Shown one piece after another: positions 1-8,408 of a DNA stretch of 64,000 bases (positions are counted from its first letter, which is position 1; the number at the start of each line of letters is the position of its first letter). The stretch is from contig CP036201.1 in NCBI GenBank assembly GCA_004299845.1, positions 3,162,001-3,226,000 on the forward strand. The letters are read 5' to 3'. A program made the translations under genes and the position numbers. This DNA comes from Verrucomicrobia bacterium S94. GTDB taxonomy: Bacteria; Verrucomicrobiota; Kiritimatiellia; Kiritimatiellales; Pontiellaceae. The notes under the pieces are model-generated. The model was not told the DNA's origin. It searched no databases and saw only the letters and a list, made by a program, of their open reading frames with translations.

Positions 1-1061
1 CCAGCGGGGTTGTGGTCGCCAGGCCGGACCGCGGCATCACCCTCTTTAACAATGAAGCCCAGAAGATTACCGGCATCAACGAAGAACAGTCCATTGGTAA
101 ACACATTACCGTCCTTCCGCGTGAAATTTATCTGGCCCTTGAAGTCACACTGGAAAATGAAAACGGCGTACGTAATATTGATGCGACAATTTATCCCGAT
201 GAAAACAGCGAGGATTTCCCGAAATATATCCGTATGAGCTCGGCCTTTCTGCTCGGGCACGACGGCAAACCCATGGGAGCGCTTCTGGTCATCACGGATA
301 TTACTGAACTGAAAGCACTGGAGGAACAGGTACGCCGGTCCGATCAGCTTTCGAGTGTCGGCACACTGGCCGCCGGCATGGCGCACGAAATCAAAAACCC
401 GCTCGTAACCATTAAAACCTTCACCCAGCTGTTGCCCCAACGCTATAACGACGAAGATTTCCGCAAAGATTTTTCATCGCTCGTGGCCCATGAGGTTGAA
501 CGCATTGACGGCATCGTGAATGAACTGCTCAGTTTTTCAAAGCCGGCCAAACCGCACCTTATCGCTATGGATATTCAGGAGACGCTGGATCAGATCCTCA
601 AGCTGGTGCATGAGCAGCTCTCGCAAAACAGCATCAAACTGCAGAACAACTGCAAAGCGGACAAATCGTACATTATGGGCGATGCGAAACTGCTTTCTCA
701 GGCCATTATCAACCTGATTCTAAACGCCATTGATGCCATCGGTGAAAACGGGACTCTCACCATCGGAACCATCAACTGCGCTTATCGTTTTGCCACCGGA
801 GACTCCCCCGACCGCGCCGTCACCCGGAAATGCATCCGCATTCAGATCACGGACAACGGCAAAGGCATTGCCCGCGAGAACCTTCAGAAAATTTTTGACC
901 CCTTCTTTACCAGCAAAAGCGAAGGAACCGGTATGGGACTTTCCGTTGCGCACGGCATAATCAGCGAACACCACGGGGTAATCGAGGTTGACAGTGAACT
1001 GGGAAAAGGAACCACGTTTTACCTCTACATGCCCCTTCTTGAAGAAGAGGTTACCTCATGA
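1..1061 (+). CDS. PAS-containing sensor histidine kinase, 5' truncated by window edge
   Basis: The reading frame is open to base 1 and starts inside a PAS domain (SGVVVARPDRGITLFN, like the usual GvvvvDrdGritlfN), so the true start lies upstream; the GTG at 12 is internal. After the PAS come a HisKA domain with phospho-acceptor in AHEIKNPL (His codon 384-386) and an HATPase_c domain with DNGKGI and GTGMGLSVAHGI boxes. It is an AtoS/ZraS-like soluble or membrane-tethered kinase; any sensor part is outside the window. The stop overlaps the next kinase by ATGA, so the two are translationally coupled. Confidence 0.9.
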   Translation, partial: SGVVVARPDRGITLFNNEAQKITGINEEQSIGKHITVLPREIYLALEVTLENENGVRNIDATIYPDENSEDFPKYIRMSSAFLLGHDGKPMGALLVITDITELKALEEQVRRSDQLSSVGTLAAGMAHEIKNPLVTIKTFTQLLPQRYNDEDFRKDFSSLVAHEVERIDGIVNELLSFSKPAKPHLIAMDIQETLDQILKLVHEQLSQNSIKLQNNCKADKSYIMGDAKLLSQAIINLILNAIDAIGENGTLTIGTINCAYRFATGDSPDRAVTRKCIRIQITDNGKGIARENLQKIFDPFFTSKSEGTGMGLSVAHGIISEHHGVIEVDSELGKGTTFYLYMPLLEEEVTS

Positions 1062-3049
1062 GAACGCTGCCCTCCAGCCTCCTCTACTCCCGCGATGAAG
1101 AACTGACATCGCGCCTCATTCGTGTGGCTTCGACCATTACAGCCATCCATCCTCTGGAAGAACAGGTCGAACTCGAACAATGGTTTCAGCAGTTCGGAGA
1201 TACCGTACTGCTGGCGGATCTGCGTGCCCCCAACTGCCTCGACGTTATCGCCATGCTGCGCCGCGAGCGGCCGTCCACCATAATCATCGTAATCGGCGCC
1301 GACCGCTCCGACCCCATGCTTGCGGCAGAACTGCTGGAACCTTTCGCCAAAACCTCTTTTGAACCGGACCGGCGCGAATTGCAGTCTCTTCTGAAACAGG
1401 CCATTGAATGCCAGATGCTCCGCCAGAAAACCCGTATTCTTGAGGAAGAACTCATCAAGCTGAATGCCCGGAAAAGCGAACAACGGTCGGAGCCTCGAAG
1501 CTTTTTTTCAGCACCGCTGCGGAATTTCTCCAAGGCTCAGCGCAACTTCGACAATGTAGATGCCCTTTTCGAAAGCGTAGTGGAAGGCCTTGTAGCCACT
1601 GCACGGGTATCACGGGCCGGCATCTTCATCCAGCCGGATCCGCAGGACGACTATATTTTCCAGGCCGGAACCCGCTGCCTCGCCGCCACTGAAAAACTGA
1701 AATTCAGCCCCCACGACAGATTCATCCGGTGGTTGGAAATGAATACCCATCTGGTATCGCGCAAAACCCTCGAAAATATTACTGATCCGCAGGAACGGGC
1801 CATGCTCAAGCTGATGCTCGATTCCCTCGGTGCCGAAATTATCATCCCGATCTATGCCGCCGGCCGGATCAAGGGCTGGATTTTCGTCGGTCAGCGCTCC
1901 ACCGGCATTCCTTTCGAAGTGGCCGACCTTGAAGACCTGACCGGGCTGGCAGATCATATTTCCACCACCCTTGAAAAAGCATTCCAATACGAAGAAACCG
2001 CACTCCAGAAAGCGCTCGCCGAAACCGTCCTGCATTCCATTCCTTTCGGTATTGTTGCATGTGATGAAAAAGCGACCATTCGCTGGTTCAACTCCACCGC
2101 CCGCGATATTCTCCGCCCGGAGGAAACCGAAATCATCGGCCGGCGTGTTGAAATCCTCGGCTCCCGCATTGCCGACCTGTTCCGCCGTGCCATCGGCAAC
2201 CAGACCGCCCACGATGTGACCGAATGGACCGACAACCGAACCAAACTCACCGTATCAGCCGAAACCCGCTGCCTCACGGACAGTGCCGGTTGCGTCGGAG
2301 CCATGATGATGCTTCGTGATATCACCGGCGCAAAACTGCTGCAGGAAAAAGAAGAACAGCTCGAACGCGCCTCCTTCTGGAACGAACTGGCCTCCAGCAT
2401 GAGCCACGAAATCCGAAATCCGCTCGTGGCCATAAAAACCTTCTCGCAAATGCTGCCGGAACGCTACGAAGATCCTGACTTCCGCGCCGAATTCAGCAAA
2501 GAGGTCAATTATGAAGTCGACCGCCTTAACCAGATTGTCGATAAAATTAATGAATTTGCCAATCCGCCCAAACCGGTATTCCAGTCACTGGATATCCGGA
2601 AACCGATCGAACACGCCGTTACCCGCATTCAGAACGAGCTCGACCACGATAATCTCAAGATCCACCTCTCCGCCGATGAATCATCCCTCATGATCAACGG
2701 CGATCCGGCCTCCCTTGAGGAAGGTGTGTATCACCTTCTTAAAAATTCCGCCGAAAACCTGGCCAACAAACCGGGCTCCCGCGTCAACGTAACCGTCAAA
2801 GGCCGCACGCCGGACAAACAGTCCGGCAGTATTTACCTGATTATCACCGACAACGGATCGGGAATTGATGAATCCATCCGCGACAAAGTCTTCTCTCCCT
2901 TCACCACCATAAAAGCCCGCGGCCTCGGTCTGGGTCTGCCGATCGCCAAACGCGCCGTGATCGATCACAACGGTCAGATCGACATCGATACCAGCTCCGG
3001 CGGAACAACCATCACGATCATTTTCCCGGCACAGGAGGACGAAACATGA
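1058..3049 (+). CDS. GAF-PAS sensor histidine kinase with pseudo-receiver-like N-terminus
   Basis: 663 aa. Residues 1-125 look like a divergent receiver fold (VLLADLRAPN strand). A GAF-like domain follows at about 165-310, a PAS at about 322-430, HisKA with His450 (SMSHEIRNPL) and HATPase_c to the C-terminus (DNGSGI, GLGLGLPIAKR). No transmembrane segment is obvious, so it is probably a cytoplasmic sensor. The kinase core strongly resembles the preceding gene, suggesting duplication. Overlaps of 4 nt with both neighbours indicate a tight operon ending in a Fis-type DNA-binding protein, the likely output or its fragment. The signal sensed is unknown. Confidence 0.9.
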   Translation: MRTLPSSLLYSRDEELTSRLIRVASTITAIHPLEEQVELEQWFQQFGDTVLLADLRAPNCLDVIAMLRRERPSTIIIVIGADRSDPMLAAELLEPFAKTSFEPDRRELQSLLKQAIECQMLRQKTRILEEELIKLNARKSEQRSEPRSFFSAPLRNFSKAQRNFDNVDALFESVVEGLVATARVSRAGIFIQPDPQDDYIFQAGTRCLAATEKLKFSPHDRFIRWLEMNTHLVSRKTLENITDPQERAMLKLMLDSLGAEIIIPIYAAGRIKGWIFVGQRSTGIPFEVADLEDLTGLADHISTTLEKAFQYEETALQKALAETVLHSIPFGIVACDEKATIRWFNSTARDILRPEETEIIGRRVEILGSRIADLFRRAIGNQTAHDVTEWTDNRTKLTVSAETRCLTDSAGCVGAMMMLRDITGAKLLQEKEEQLERASFWNELASSMSHEIRNPLVAIKTFSQMLPERYEDPDFRAEFSKEVNYEVDRLNQIVDKINEFANPPKPVFQSLDIRKPIEHAVTRIQNELDHDNLKIHLSADESSLMINGDPASLEEGVYHLLKNSAENLANKPGSRVNVTVKGRTPDKQSGSIYLIITDNGSGIDESIRDKVFSPFTTIKARGLGLGLPIAKRAVIDHNGQIDIDTSSGGTTITIIFPAQEDET

Positions 3050-3258
3050 ACCGCAGCGAAACCACTCCCACTCTGGAAACACCGATCAATCTAGAAGAGG
3101 CCGTCGGAAATTTTGAACGCAGCCTGATCCTCCAGGCACTGGAACAATGCAACGGCATTCAGACCCGTGCCGCCGAACACCTCGGGACCACCCGCCGCAT
3201 TCTGCGCTATCGGATGGATAAACTCGGCATTGAGCCTCATTACGGCAAAAACACCTGA
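3046..3258 (+). CDS. Stand-alone Fis-type helix-turn-helix protein
   Basis: 70 aa consisting almost only of a Fis/NtrC C-terminal HTH: the FERSLILQALEQ helix, then AAEHLGTTRRILRYRMDKLGI, which is typical of sigma-54 activator tails. There is no receiver and no AAA+ domain. The start overlaps the kinase stop by ATGA. It could be a Fis-like nucleoid/regulatory protein paired with the kinases, or a relic of an NtrC-type regulator. Being an intact coupled gene argues for function. Confidence 0.8.
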   Translation: MNRSETTPTLETPINLEEAVGNFERSLILQALEQCNGIQTRAAEHLGTTRRILRYRMDKLGIEPHYGKNT

Positions 3259-3327
3259 TTCCGGAAAGAACATTGCCAAAACCCTTCGACAGGTTAAAAT
3301 AAAGACCACAAGTCAGGAGGATAAAAG

Positions 3328-3810
3328 ATGAATATGCTTGTTGCGGTCGATTTTTCACAAAGTACCGATTCCGTACTCAAAGAAGCCGCCGGACTTGCCG
3401 GAAAACTTAAAACTAAACTCTACGTGCTTCATGCTGTCGGCGACGACCCCGCAGCACGGGTCTACCAAACCTCCTCCTTTTCCGATTACGCCCCCGAAGT
3501 GGTCTCCCTGCCCGGTGATGTGCAGCTGGCACGCAATCTCAGTGCCGAGGAACTCAAGCGCGAGCACAACGAACTGCTCAATATTTCCGCCAACCTCCGC
3601 CGGAACGGTACCCAGGCTCAGGCCCTTCTTGTGAAAGGCGATCCGGCCGAAATGATCCTGCAGAAAGCAAAAGAACTGGAATCCGACATGATTATTCTGG
3701 GTTCCCATGGCCACGGTCTGCTCCACAAAGCCTTTCTGGGCAGCGTATCCGAAGCCGTTATCCGCCATGCTGAATGCAATGTTCTGATTGTGCCGACCCC
3801 GGCCGGATAA
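3328..3810 (+). CDS. Universal stress protein, UspA family
   Basis: 160 aa with the UspA fold. It starts MLVAVDFSQSTD and carries the C-terminal ATP-binding signature GSHGHG then GSVSEAVIRHAECNVLIVP (G-x2-G-x9-G-S/T type), so an ATP-binding Usp is likely. An AGGAGG ribosome site lies about 8 nt before the ATG. It stands alone 70 bp downstream of the kinase/Fis operon, in the same direction. Cytoplasmic stress protein; the specific stress cannot be read from the sequence. Confidence 0.9.
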   Translation: MNMLVAVDFSQSTDSVLKEAAGLAGKLKTKLYVLHAVGDDPAARVYQTSSFSDYAPEVVSLPGDVQLARNLSAEELKREHNELLNISANLRRNGTQAQALLVKGDPAEMILQKAKELESDMIILGSHGHGLLHKAFLGSVSEAVIRHAECNVLIVPTPAG

Positions 3811-3992
3811 CCTTCTTTAACAAATCTTAAGACACCGGTTCCGCCCGGTTACTAAGCATTTCGCTCATATTTTCAAAACACATGCCCCTGGCCGAAGGGA
3901 TTGTCCAAGCACCGATTTTCAGGGCGTTTCTTTACTGTTCCAGCTGATAAACGGGGCTATATTGCCTCGTTTCTTTTTTGAAAGGCAAAGAT

Positions 3993-4982
3993 ATGCATGA
4001 TGATATTATTAAGATGAACGAGCGCTATCAGGCGGAAAGCGCAGTGCTCCAGCAGGTCCGCGATGAAGTGGGCAAAGTGATCATCGGCCAGGAGGATCTC
4101 ATCGAAGCCCTCCTCCTCGCCCTGCTCTGTAACGGCCATGTGCTGATCGAAGGCATTCCCGGACTCGCCAAAACACTCGCGGTGACCACCCTCGCACAAA
4201 CCCTGCATGCCGGCTTCAACCGCATTCAGTTCACCCCCGACCTCCTCCCCGGCGACCTGCTCGGGACCATGATGTATAACCCGAAAACCAGCGAATTCAC
4301 TCCGCACAAAGGCCCGATCTTCGCCAACATCATTCTTGCCGACGAAATCAACCGTTCTCCCGCAAAAGTACAGAGTGCACTGCTCGAAGCCATGCAGGAA
4401 CACCAGGTCTCCATCGGCGACGAAACCTATAAACTCGACGAACCCTTCCTCGTACTCGCCACTCAGAATCCCGTTGAGCAGGAAGGCACCTACCACCTCC
4501 CCGAAGCCCAGGTCGACCGCTTCATGTTCAAACTCGATGTGGTTTATCCCACCAAAGACGAAGAGCACCGCATCCTGAAACGTATGGGCAAAACCGACGT
4601 TAAAATCGATATCCAGGCCGTCATGCAGATCGATGATATCACCCGGCTCCGGAAACTGGTCGATGATGTCTTCATGGACGAAAAGCTGGAACACTATATT
4701 CTCGACCTTGTTCAGGCCACGCGCGACCCCGGAAAATTCGGTCTCGATTGCGCCGACATGATCCGCTACGGCGCTTCGCCGCGCGCCACCATCTTCCTGT
4801 CCGTCGCGGCCCGCGGCAAAGCCATGCTCAACGGCCGCGGCTATGTTGTTCCGCAGGATGTTAAAGATGTCGCCATGGATGTACTCCGTCACCGTGTGCT
4901 GCTCACTTACGAAGCCGCCGCCGAAGAAAAATCCTCTGAAGATATCCTTCATCAGATTCTCGACACCGTGGAAGTACCCTAG
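3993..4982 (+). CDS. MoxR-family AAA+ ATPase of the bat operon
   Basis: 329 aa from the ATG at 3993, which has AAAGG 7 nt upstream; a TTG at 3978 is a less likely start. Walker A GIPGLAKT, Walker B ILADEINRSP, sensor ATQNPVEQEGTYHLPEAQ and the C-terminal lid (SPRATIFLSVAARG) are all present. MoxR ATPases act as chaperones for the VWA/DUF58 proteins encoded just downstream (inference from family and synteny). It begins the moxR-DUF58-bat operon, now interrupted by a small inserted element after its stop. Confidence 0.95.
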   Translation: MHDDIIKMNERYQAESAVLQQVRDEVGKVIIGQEDLIEALLLALLCNGHVLIEGIPGLAKTLAVTTLAQTLHAGFNRIQFTPDLLPGDLLGTMMYNPKTSEFTPHKGPIFANIILADEINRSPAKVQSALLEAMQEHQVSIGDETYKLDEPFLVLATQNPVEQEGTYHLPEAQVDRFMFKLDVVYPTKDEEHRILKRMGKTDVKIDIQAVMQIDDITRLRKLVDDVFMDEKLEHYILDLVQATRDPGKFGLDCADMIRYGASPRATIFLSVAARGKAMLNGRGYVVPQDVKDVAMDVLRHRVLLTYEAAAEEKSSEDILHQILDTVEVP

Positions 4983-5462
4983 AAATTAAAAATGCAGATT
5001 TCAGAATGCAGAATTTTGAGATCTGCGACACTTTAGTGATAAGGAGGTCATATGAAAGGCGATGAGCTCAGAATTCGAACCAAGCAGTTTGCACTGCGCA
5101 TCATGAAACTCGTGGAAACATTGCCAAACACGGTTGCAGGAAAAGCCATCGCAAATCAGCTTATGCGTTCTGGCACATCGGTTGGAGCAAACTACCGCGC
5201 GGCATGCAGAGCCCGATCAAATGCAGAGTTCATCGCAAAACTTGGTATCGTACTTGAAGAAGCCGATGAAACTGAATTCTGGCTAGAACTGATAATGGAT
5301 GGACAACTCCTCCCTAAAGACAAAGTTGAATCTTTAAAAAAAGAGGCAGCCCAAATAACAGCCATAATGGCGGCATCCCGAAAAACAGCACAAGACAACA
5401 AATAGGGGTGCGGGGTATCCCCGCCCGCAATTCTTCATTCTGAAATCTTAATTCTTAATTTT
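4983..5462 (+). mobile_element. Small repeat-bounded element carrying a four-helix-bundle gene
   Basis: The gene at 5052-5405 is bracketed by imperfect inverted repeats: 4984-5014 (AAATTAAAAATGCAGATTTC...) and 5430-5462 (ATTCTTCATTCTGAAATC...), with low-complexity ATTAAGAATTCAGAATG character. Both ends recur without the gene at 8277-8390 in the same operon. It sits exactly between the moxR stop and the DUF58 start. The 4HB/IVP family is known from mobile intervening sequences, so a small mobile or mobilisable unit is inferred; no transposase is present. Confidence 0.55.
5052..5405 (+). CDS. Four-helix bundle protein (23S rRNA intervening-sequence protein family)
   Basis: 117 aa, almost entirely helical. 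It has the family hallmark of an RIRTKQFALRIMKLVETLP helix followed by NQLMRSGTSVGANYRAA and later FWLELIMDGQLL. The GATAAGGAGGTCATATG ribosome site is strong, unlike those of the neighbours. The family (IVP/S23, TIGR02436-type) forms homopentamers of four-helix bundles; its molecular role is unknown. It is inserted between moxR and DUF58 of a conserved operon and flanked by inverted repeats, indicating recent arrival. Codon use is more A-rich than in adjacent genes. Confidence 0.9.
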   Translation: MKGDELRIRTKQFALRIMKLVETLPNTVAGKAIANQLMRSGTSVGANYRAACRARSNAEFIAKLGIVLEEADETEFWLELIMDGQLLPKDKVESLKKEAAQITAIMAASRKTAQDNK

Positions 5463-5464
5463 CC

Positions 5465-6355
5465 ATGTCCGAACCAAAAGACTCATACCTTCTCAAAAAA
5501 GTTCGCCAGATCGACATCAAAAGTCGAAAAGTGGTCACCGAACTGCTTGGTGGTGAATACAAAAGTGTCTTCAAAGGCCGCGGAATGGAATTCGACGAAG
5601 TCCGCGAATACATGCCCGGCGATGAAGTCCGTACCATCGACTGGAACGTCACCGCACGTACCGGGAAGCCTTTCGTAAAACGCTTTATCGAAGAGCGCGA
5701 ACAGGCGCTCTTTTTTCTGGTCGACATGTCGGCTTCCGGCACCTTCGGTTCTACCCGGCAAACCAAAAACGAAGTGGCGGCCGAAATCTGCGGCATGCTC
5801 GCCTTCTCGGCCATCAAAAACAACGACCGCGTCGGACTCATTATTTTCACCGATGAAGTCGAATGCTTCATTCCCCCCGACAAAGGACAGCACCATGTGC
5901 TGCGCATTATCCGGGAAATCCTCAGCTTCGAACCACAGGGAACGGGCACCAGTATCGCCGGTGCACTCGACTACCTGGGAAAAATGGTGAAACGCCAGTG
6001 TGTCACCTTCCTTATTTCCGATTTTCAGGATGCAGATTACGACAAGCAGCTGAAACTTGCCGCCTTCCACTACGACCTCATCGCCGTGACCATCACCGAT
6101 CCACGGGAACTTGAACTGCCCGACGCCGGACTCGTGGAACTGCGCGATGCCGAAACCGGAGAACAGATTCTCGTCGATACCGCCAGTCCTGCAGCACGCA
6201 AAAAGTTTAATACCGCCGCCAAAGCCCGACACCTTGAAATCAGAGATCAGTTCATCCGGCTCAATATCGACCAGATTGATGTCCACACCGATCGCGACCA
6301 CGTTCCCGATCTGGTCCGCTTTTTCCGAACCCGTGAACAGAGGCAGACTTTATGA
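5465..6355 (+). CDS. DUF58 domain protein of the bat operon
   Basis: 296 aa. It contains the DUF58 signature GMEFDEVREYMPGDEVRTIDWNVTAR followed by a VWA-like strand, FFLVDMSASGTFGS. Members are encoded next to MoxR and Bat proteins and are thought to be MoxR clients or scaffolds in the cell envelope. No signal peptide is seen. The ATG lies immediately after the inserted 4HB element with no obvious ribosome site of its own, so the element may have altered its expression. It overlaps the next gene by ATGA. Confidence 0.92.
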   Translation: MSEPKDSYLLKKVRQIDIKSRKVVTELLGGEYKSVFKGRGMEFDEVREYMPGDEVRTIDWNVTARTGKPFVKRFIEEREQALFFLVDMSASGTFGSTRQTKNEVAAEICGMLAFSAIKNNDRVGLIIFTDEVECFIPPDKGQHHVLRIIREILSFEPQGTGTSIAGALDYLGKMVKRQCVTFLISDFQDADYDKQLKLAAFHYDLIAVTITDPRELELPDAGLVELRDAETGEQILVDTASPAARKKFNTAAKARHLEIRDQFIRLNIDQIDVHTDRDHVPDLVRFFRTREQRQTL

Positions 6356-7248
6356 AAAAAATCCTGCCCATCTGTACTCTGCTGCTATTCGGCTGTTCTG
6401 AAAAACAGACCGATACGCAACCCTATTCAGAACCCGTCTATTCAAAACAGTACCGCAACCATAGCATGACGGCCATTATTTCGCTCAGCGAAACCAACAT
6501 CCCCAGCTCAGGAAAAATCACCTTGATGCTGGAAATGCATGTCCCGGCCGGAACGGAACCGTCTTTCCCGAACATCGGAAGTCAAATCGATCCGTTCTCA
6601 CTGGGCGAAGGCTATACCGAACCCGTTCAGACCCTGCCCAATGGAAAACAGCTCTACCGCCGGGTCTGGCAGCTGCTGCCGGCCCTCCCCGGAAAAACCG
6701 AGCTCCAACCTCTGGAACTTTCGGCCGGCACCAATTCCATCACCACCGAACCCATCCGCATTGAAGTCACCTCGCTGATTCCTGAAGGAACAGAAAAACT
6801 GGAAATCCGCGACATTGCCGATCCCATTGAGCTACTGCCCGCTCAGGAAAAAAAGCGGCGCTCTATCTACACCGCTGTCGGTGCCCTTTTCACCCTCGGT
6901 CTGATTCCGTTCATTATTTATCTACTGCGCAAACCGAAAACGGTTGCTGTGGTCCTTCCTCACGAAGCCGCATTCCAGGCGCTGGAAAATCTGCCTGAAA
7001 ATCCGGTCGAACGGATTCATGAACTCAACCGCATTTTCCGCACCTACCATGAAGCACGCGTCGGTATTCCAATGGTTGGAAAAACGGTCGTTGAGCTCTC
7101 TGCAGTTCTTGAAGACCACAAAATTATTTCCTTCCTCGAGCGGTGCGACGACATCCGCTTTTCCAATAAAGTTCCGGATGGTTTTATCGCCGAAGCCGCA
7201 CAATTCGTCCGCTCCCACGTGGAAAACACCATGGAGGTTCCGGAATGA
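6352..7248 (+). CDS. BatD-like lipoprotein with one membrane helix
   Basis: 298 aa. The N-terminus ends in LLLFGC, a slightly atypical lipobox, so a lipoprotein is likely. The beta-rich extracytoplasmic part runs to about residue 160. A TM helix follows at about 167-188 (AVGALFTLGLIPFIIYLL), then a helical cytoplasmic tail. The position between DUF58 and the VWA gene and the fold layout match the short BatD/DUF4381-like proteins of these operons. It overlaps both neighbours by 4 nt. Function is inferred from context only. Confidence 0.7.
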   Translation: MKKILPICTLLLFGCSEKQTDTQPYSEPVYSKQYRNHSMTAIISLSETNIPSSGKITLMLEMHVPAGTEPSFPNIGSQIDPFSLGEGYTEPVQTLPNGKQLYRRVWQLLPALPGKTELQPLELSAGTNSITTEPIRIEVTSLIPEGTEKLEIRDIADPIELLPAQEKKRRSIYTAVGALFTLGLIPFIIYLLRKPKTVAVVLPHEAAFQALENLPENPVERIHELNRIFRTYHEARVGIPMVGKTVVELSAVLEDHKIISFLERCDDIRFSNKVPDGFIAEAAQFVRSHVENTMEVPE

Positions 7249-8276
7249 AATTCGCGCTCCCATGGATGCTTCTTTTACTGCTCCCGGTTCTGAAAATGGT
7301 TATAGACCATTTCCGGAAGAGCCGTAGTCCGGCCCTCGGTTTTTCAACACTGGCTTCATTTAAAAAAGTCCCCGCCACCACGCGGCAACGTTTTATGCCG
7401 CTGCTTTTCTGGCTGCAGGTGCTTGCACTGGGACTGCTTATTTTCTCCGCAGCCCGTCCGCAGATCAAAGATATGACTCAGGGCATTCCTAAGGAGGGTG
7501 TTGCCATTGAACTGGTCGTGGATATTTCCAGTTCCATGGATATTTCCATGCCGTTTCAGGACACGACCATGAGCCGTATGGATGTGACTAAAATGGTGGT
7601 CGAACAGTTTGTCAAAGAACGGCCGGACGACCTCCTCGGGCTCATCACGTTCGCCCGCTACGCTGACACCGTCTGCCCACTGACCCTTAGTCACGATTCT
7701 CTGCAATTTTTTATTCAGCAGTTGGAAATCGAGTCGCGGCCCAACGAAGATGGAACAGCTTTCGGCGATGCCGTCACGCTGGCGGCCGCCCGTCTGAAAA
7801 CAGCTGAAGAGCGGTACAGTCAGGAAGATCAGGAAACCGGCTATGAAATTAAATCAAAGGTCATCATTCTGCTGACCGACGGCAACAACAACTGCGGCCG
7901 GCATCTGCCGATGGAAGGTGCCGCACTGGCGCAGCACTGGGGCATCCGCCTGCACACCATCGCCATCACCGACCCGCCGGAAATGAAAACGATTCAGACG
8001 CCGGAAGGTCCCGTTGAAATTGAAGAAGAACCGCTGGTGCAGGAACGTATTCTTCAGAAAATGGCCGAAGAGACCGGCGGCATCTACCGTCGCGCCACCG
8101 ATGAAGCCTCTCTGCGCGATGTTTATAATGAAATCAACACCATGGAGAAATCCGAAATCGAGTCGGACCGTTATCACACCTTTAAAGATGTATTCCAGCC
8201 CTTCGCGATACTAGGACTTCTTCTCCTGATTTTCCATACTGTACTCTCCACCACGTGGCTCAGGAGGATTCCGTAA
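7245..8276 (+). CDS. batA: VWA-domain membrane protein, BatA type
   Basis: 343 aa. Two N-terminal hydrophobic helices flank FRKSRSPALGFS. A VWA domain follows with the MIDAS motif DISSSMD and a later LLTDGNNN, and there is a C-terminal TM helix (PFAILGLLLLIFHTVL). VWA proteins of the Bat (Bacteroides aerotolerance) type sit in the inner membrane and bind partners through a metal-dependent adhesion site. The overlap with the preceding lipoprotein gene is 4 nt; downstream the operon is split by a 114-bp repeat element. Confidence 0.9.
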   Translation: MKFALPWMLLLLLPVLKMVIDHFRKSRSPALGFSTLASFKKVPATTRQRFMPLLFWLQVLALGLLIFSAARPQIKDMTQGIPKEGVAIELVVDISSSMDISMPFQDTTMSRMDVTKMVVEQFVKERPDDLLGLITFARYADTVCPLTLSHDSLQFFIQQLEIESRPNEDGTAFGDAVTLAAARLKTAEERYSQEDQETGYEIKSKVIILLTDGNNNCGRHLPMEGAALAQHWGIRLHTIAITDPPEMKTIQTPEGPVEIEEEPLVQERILQKMAEETGGIYRRATDEASLRDVYNEINTMEKSEIESDRYHTFKDVFQPFAILGLLLLIFHTVLSTTWLRRIP

Positions 8277-8390
8277 AATGAAGAATGTAGAATCAGGAAT
8301 TAAGAATGGTGGGTCTGCGGCACTTTTGTATGGGTGGCCGGAGCATCGCCTACTATTCATTCTTCATTCTGAAAACTTAATTCTTAATTT
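8277..8390. repeat. Empty derivative of the element found at 4983-5462
   Basis: The left end aligns to 4984-5038, including TCTGCGGCACTTTTGT here against TCTGCGACACTTTAGT there. The right end, 8359-8390, is near-identical to 5430-5462 (ATTCTTCATTCTGAAAAC then TTAATTCTTAATTT). The internal 4HB gene is absent. It lies between the batA stop and the batB start. The relation is that of a deletion derivative (MITE-like) to a parent, both in one operon. Confidence 0.6.
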
Positions 8391-8393
8391 CAT

Positions 8394-8407
8394 GGAGGCG
8401 CGCCTCC
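8394..8407 (+). promoter_or_regulatory. Palindrome containing the batB ribosome-binding site
   Basis: GGAGGCGCGCCTCC is a perfect 14-bp palindrome. Its left GGAGG is the only Shine-Dalgarno sequence for the ATG at 8409, and its CCTCC could pair with it (5 bp, 4-nt loop), masking the site. This might tune translation of the second VWA gene; the effect is inferred, not shown. Confidence 0.45.
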
Positions 8408-8408
8408 A

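Noticed and set aside
720-2433. Several long open frames opposite the first two kinase genes
   Set aside because: They lie fully inside clear kinase domains and encode low-complexity shadow proteins.
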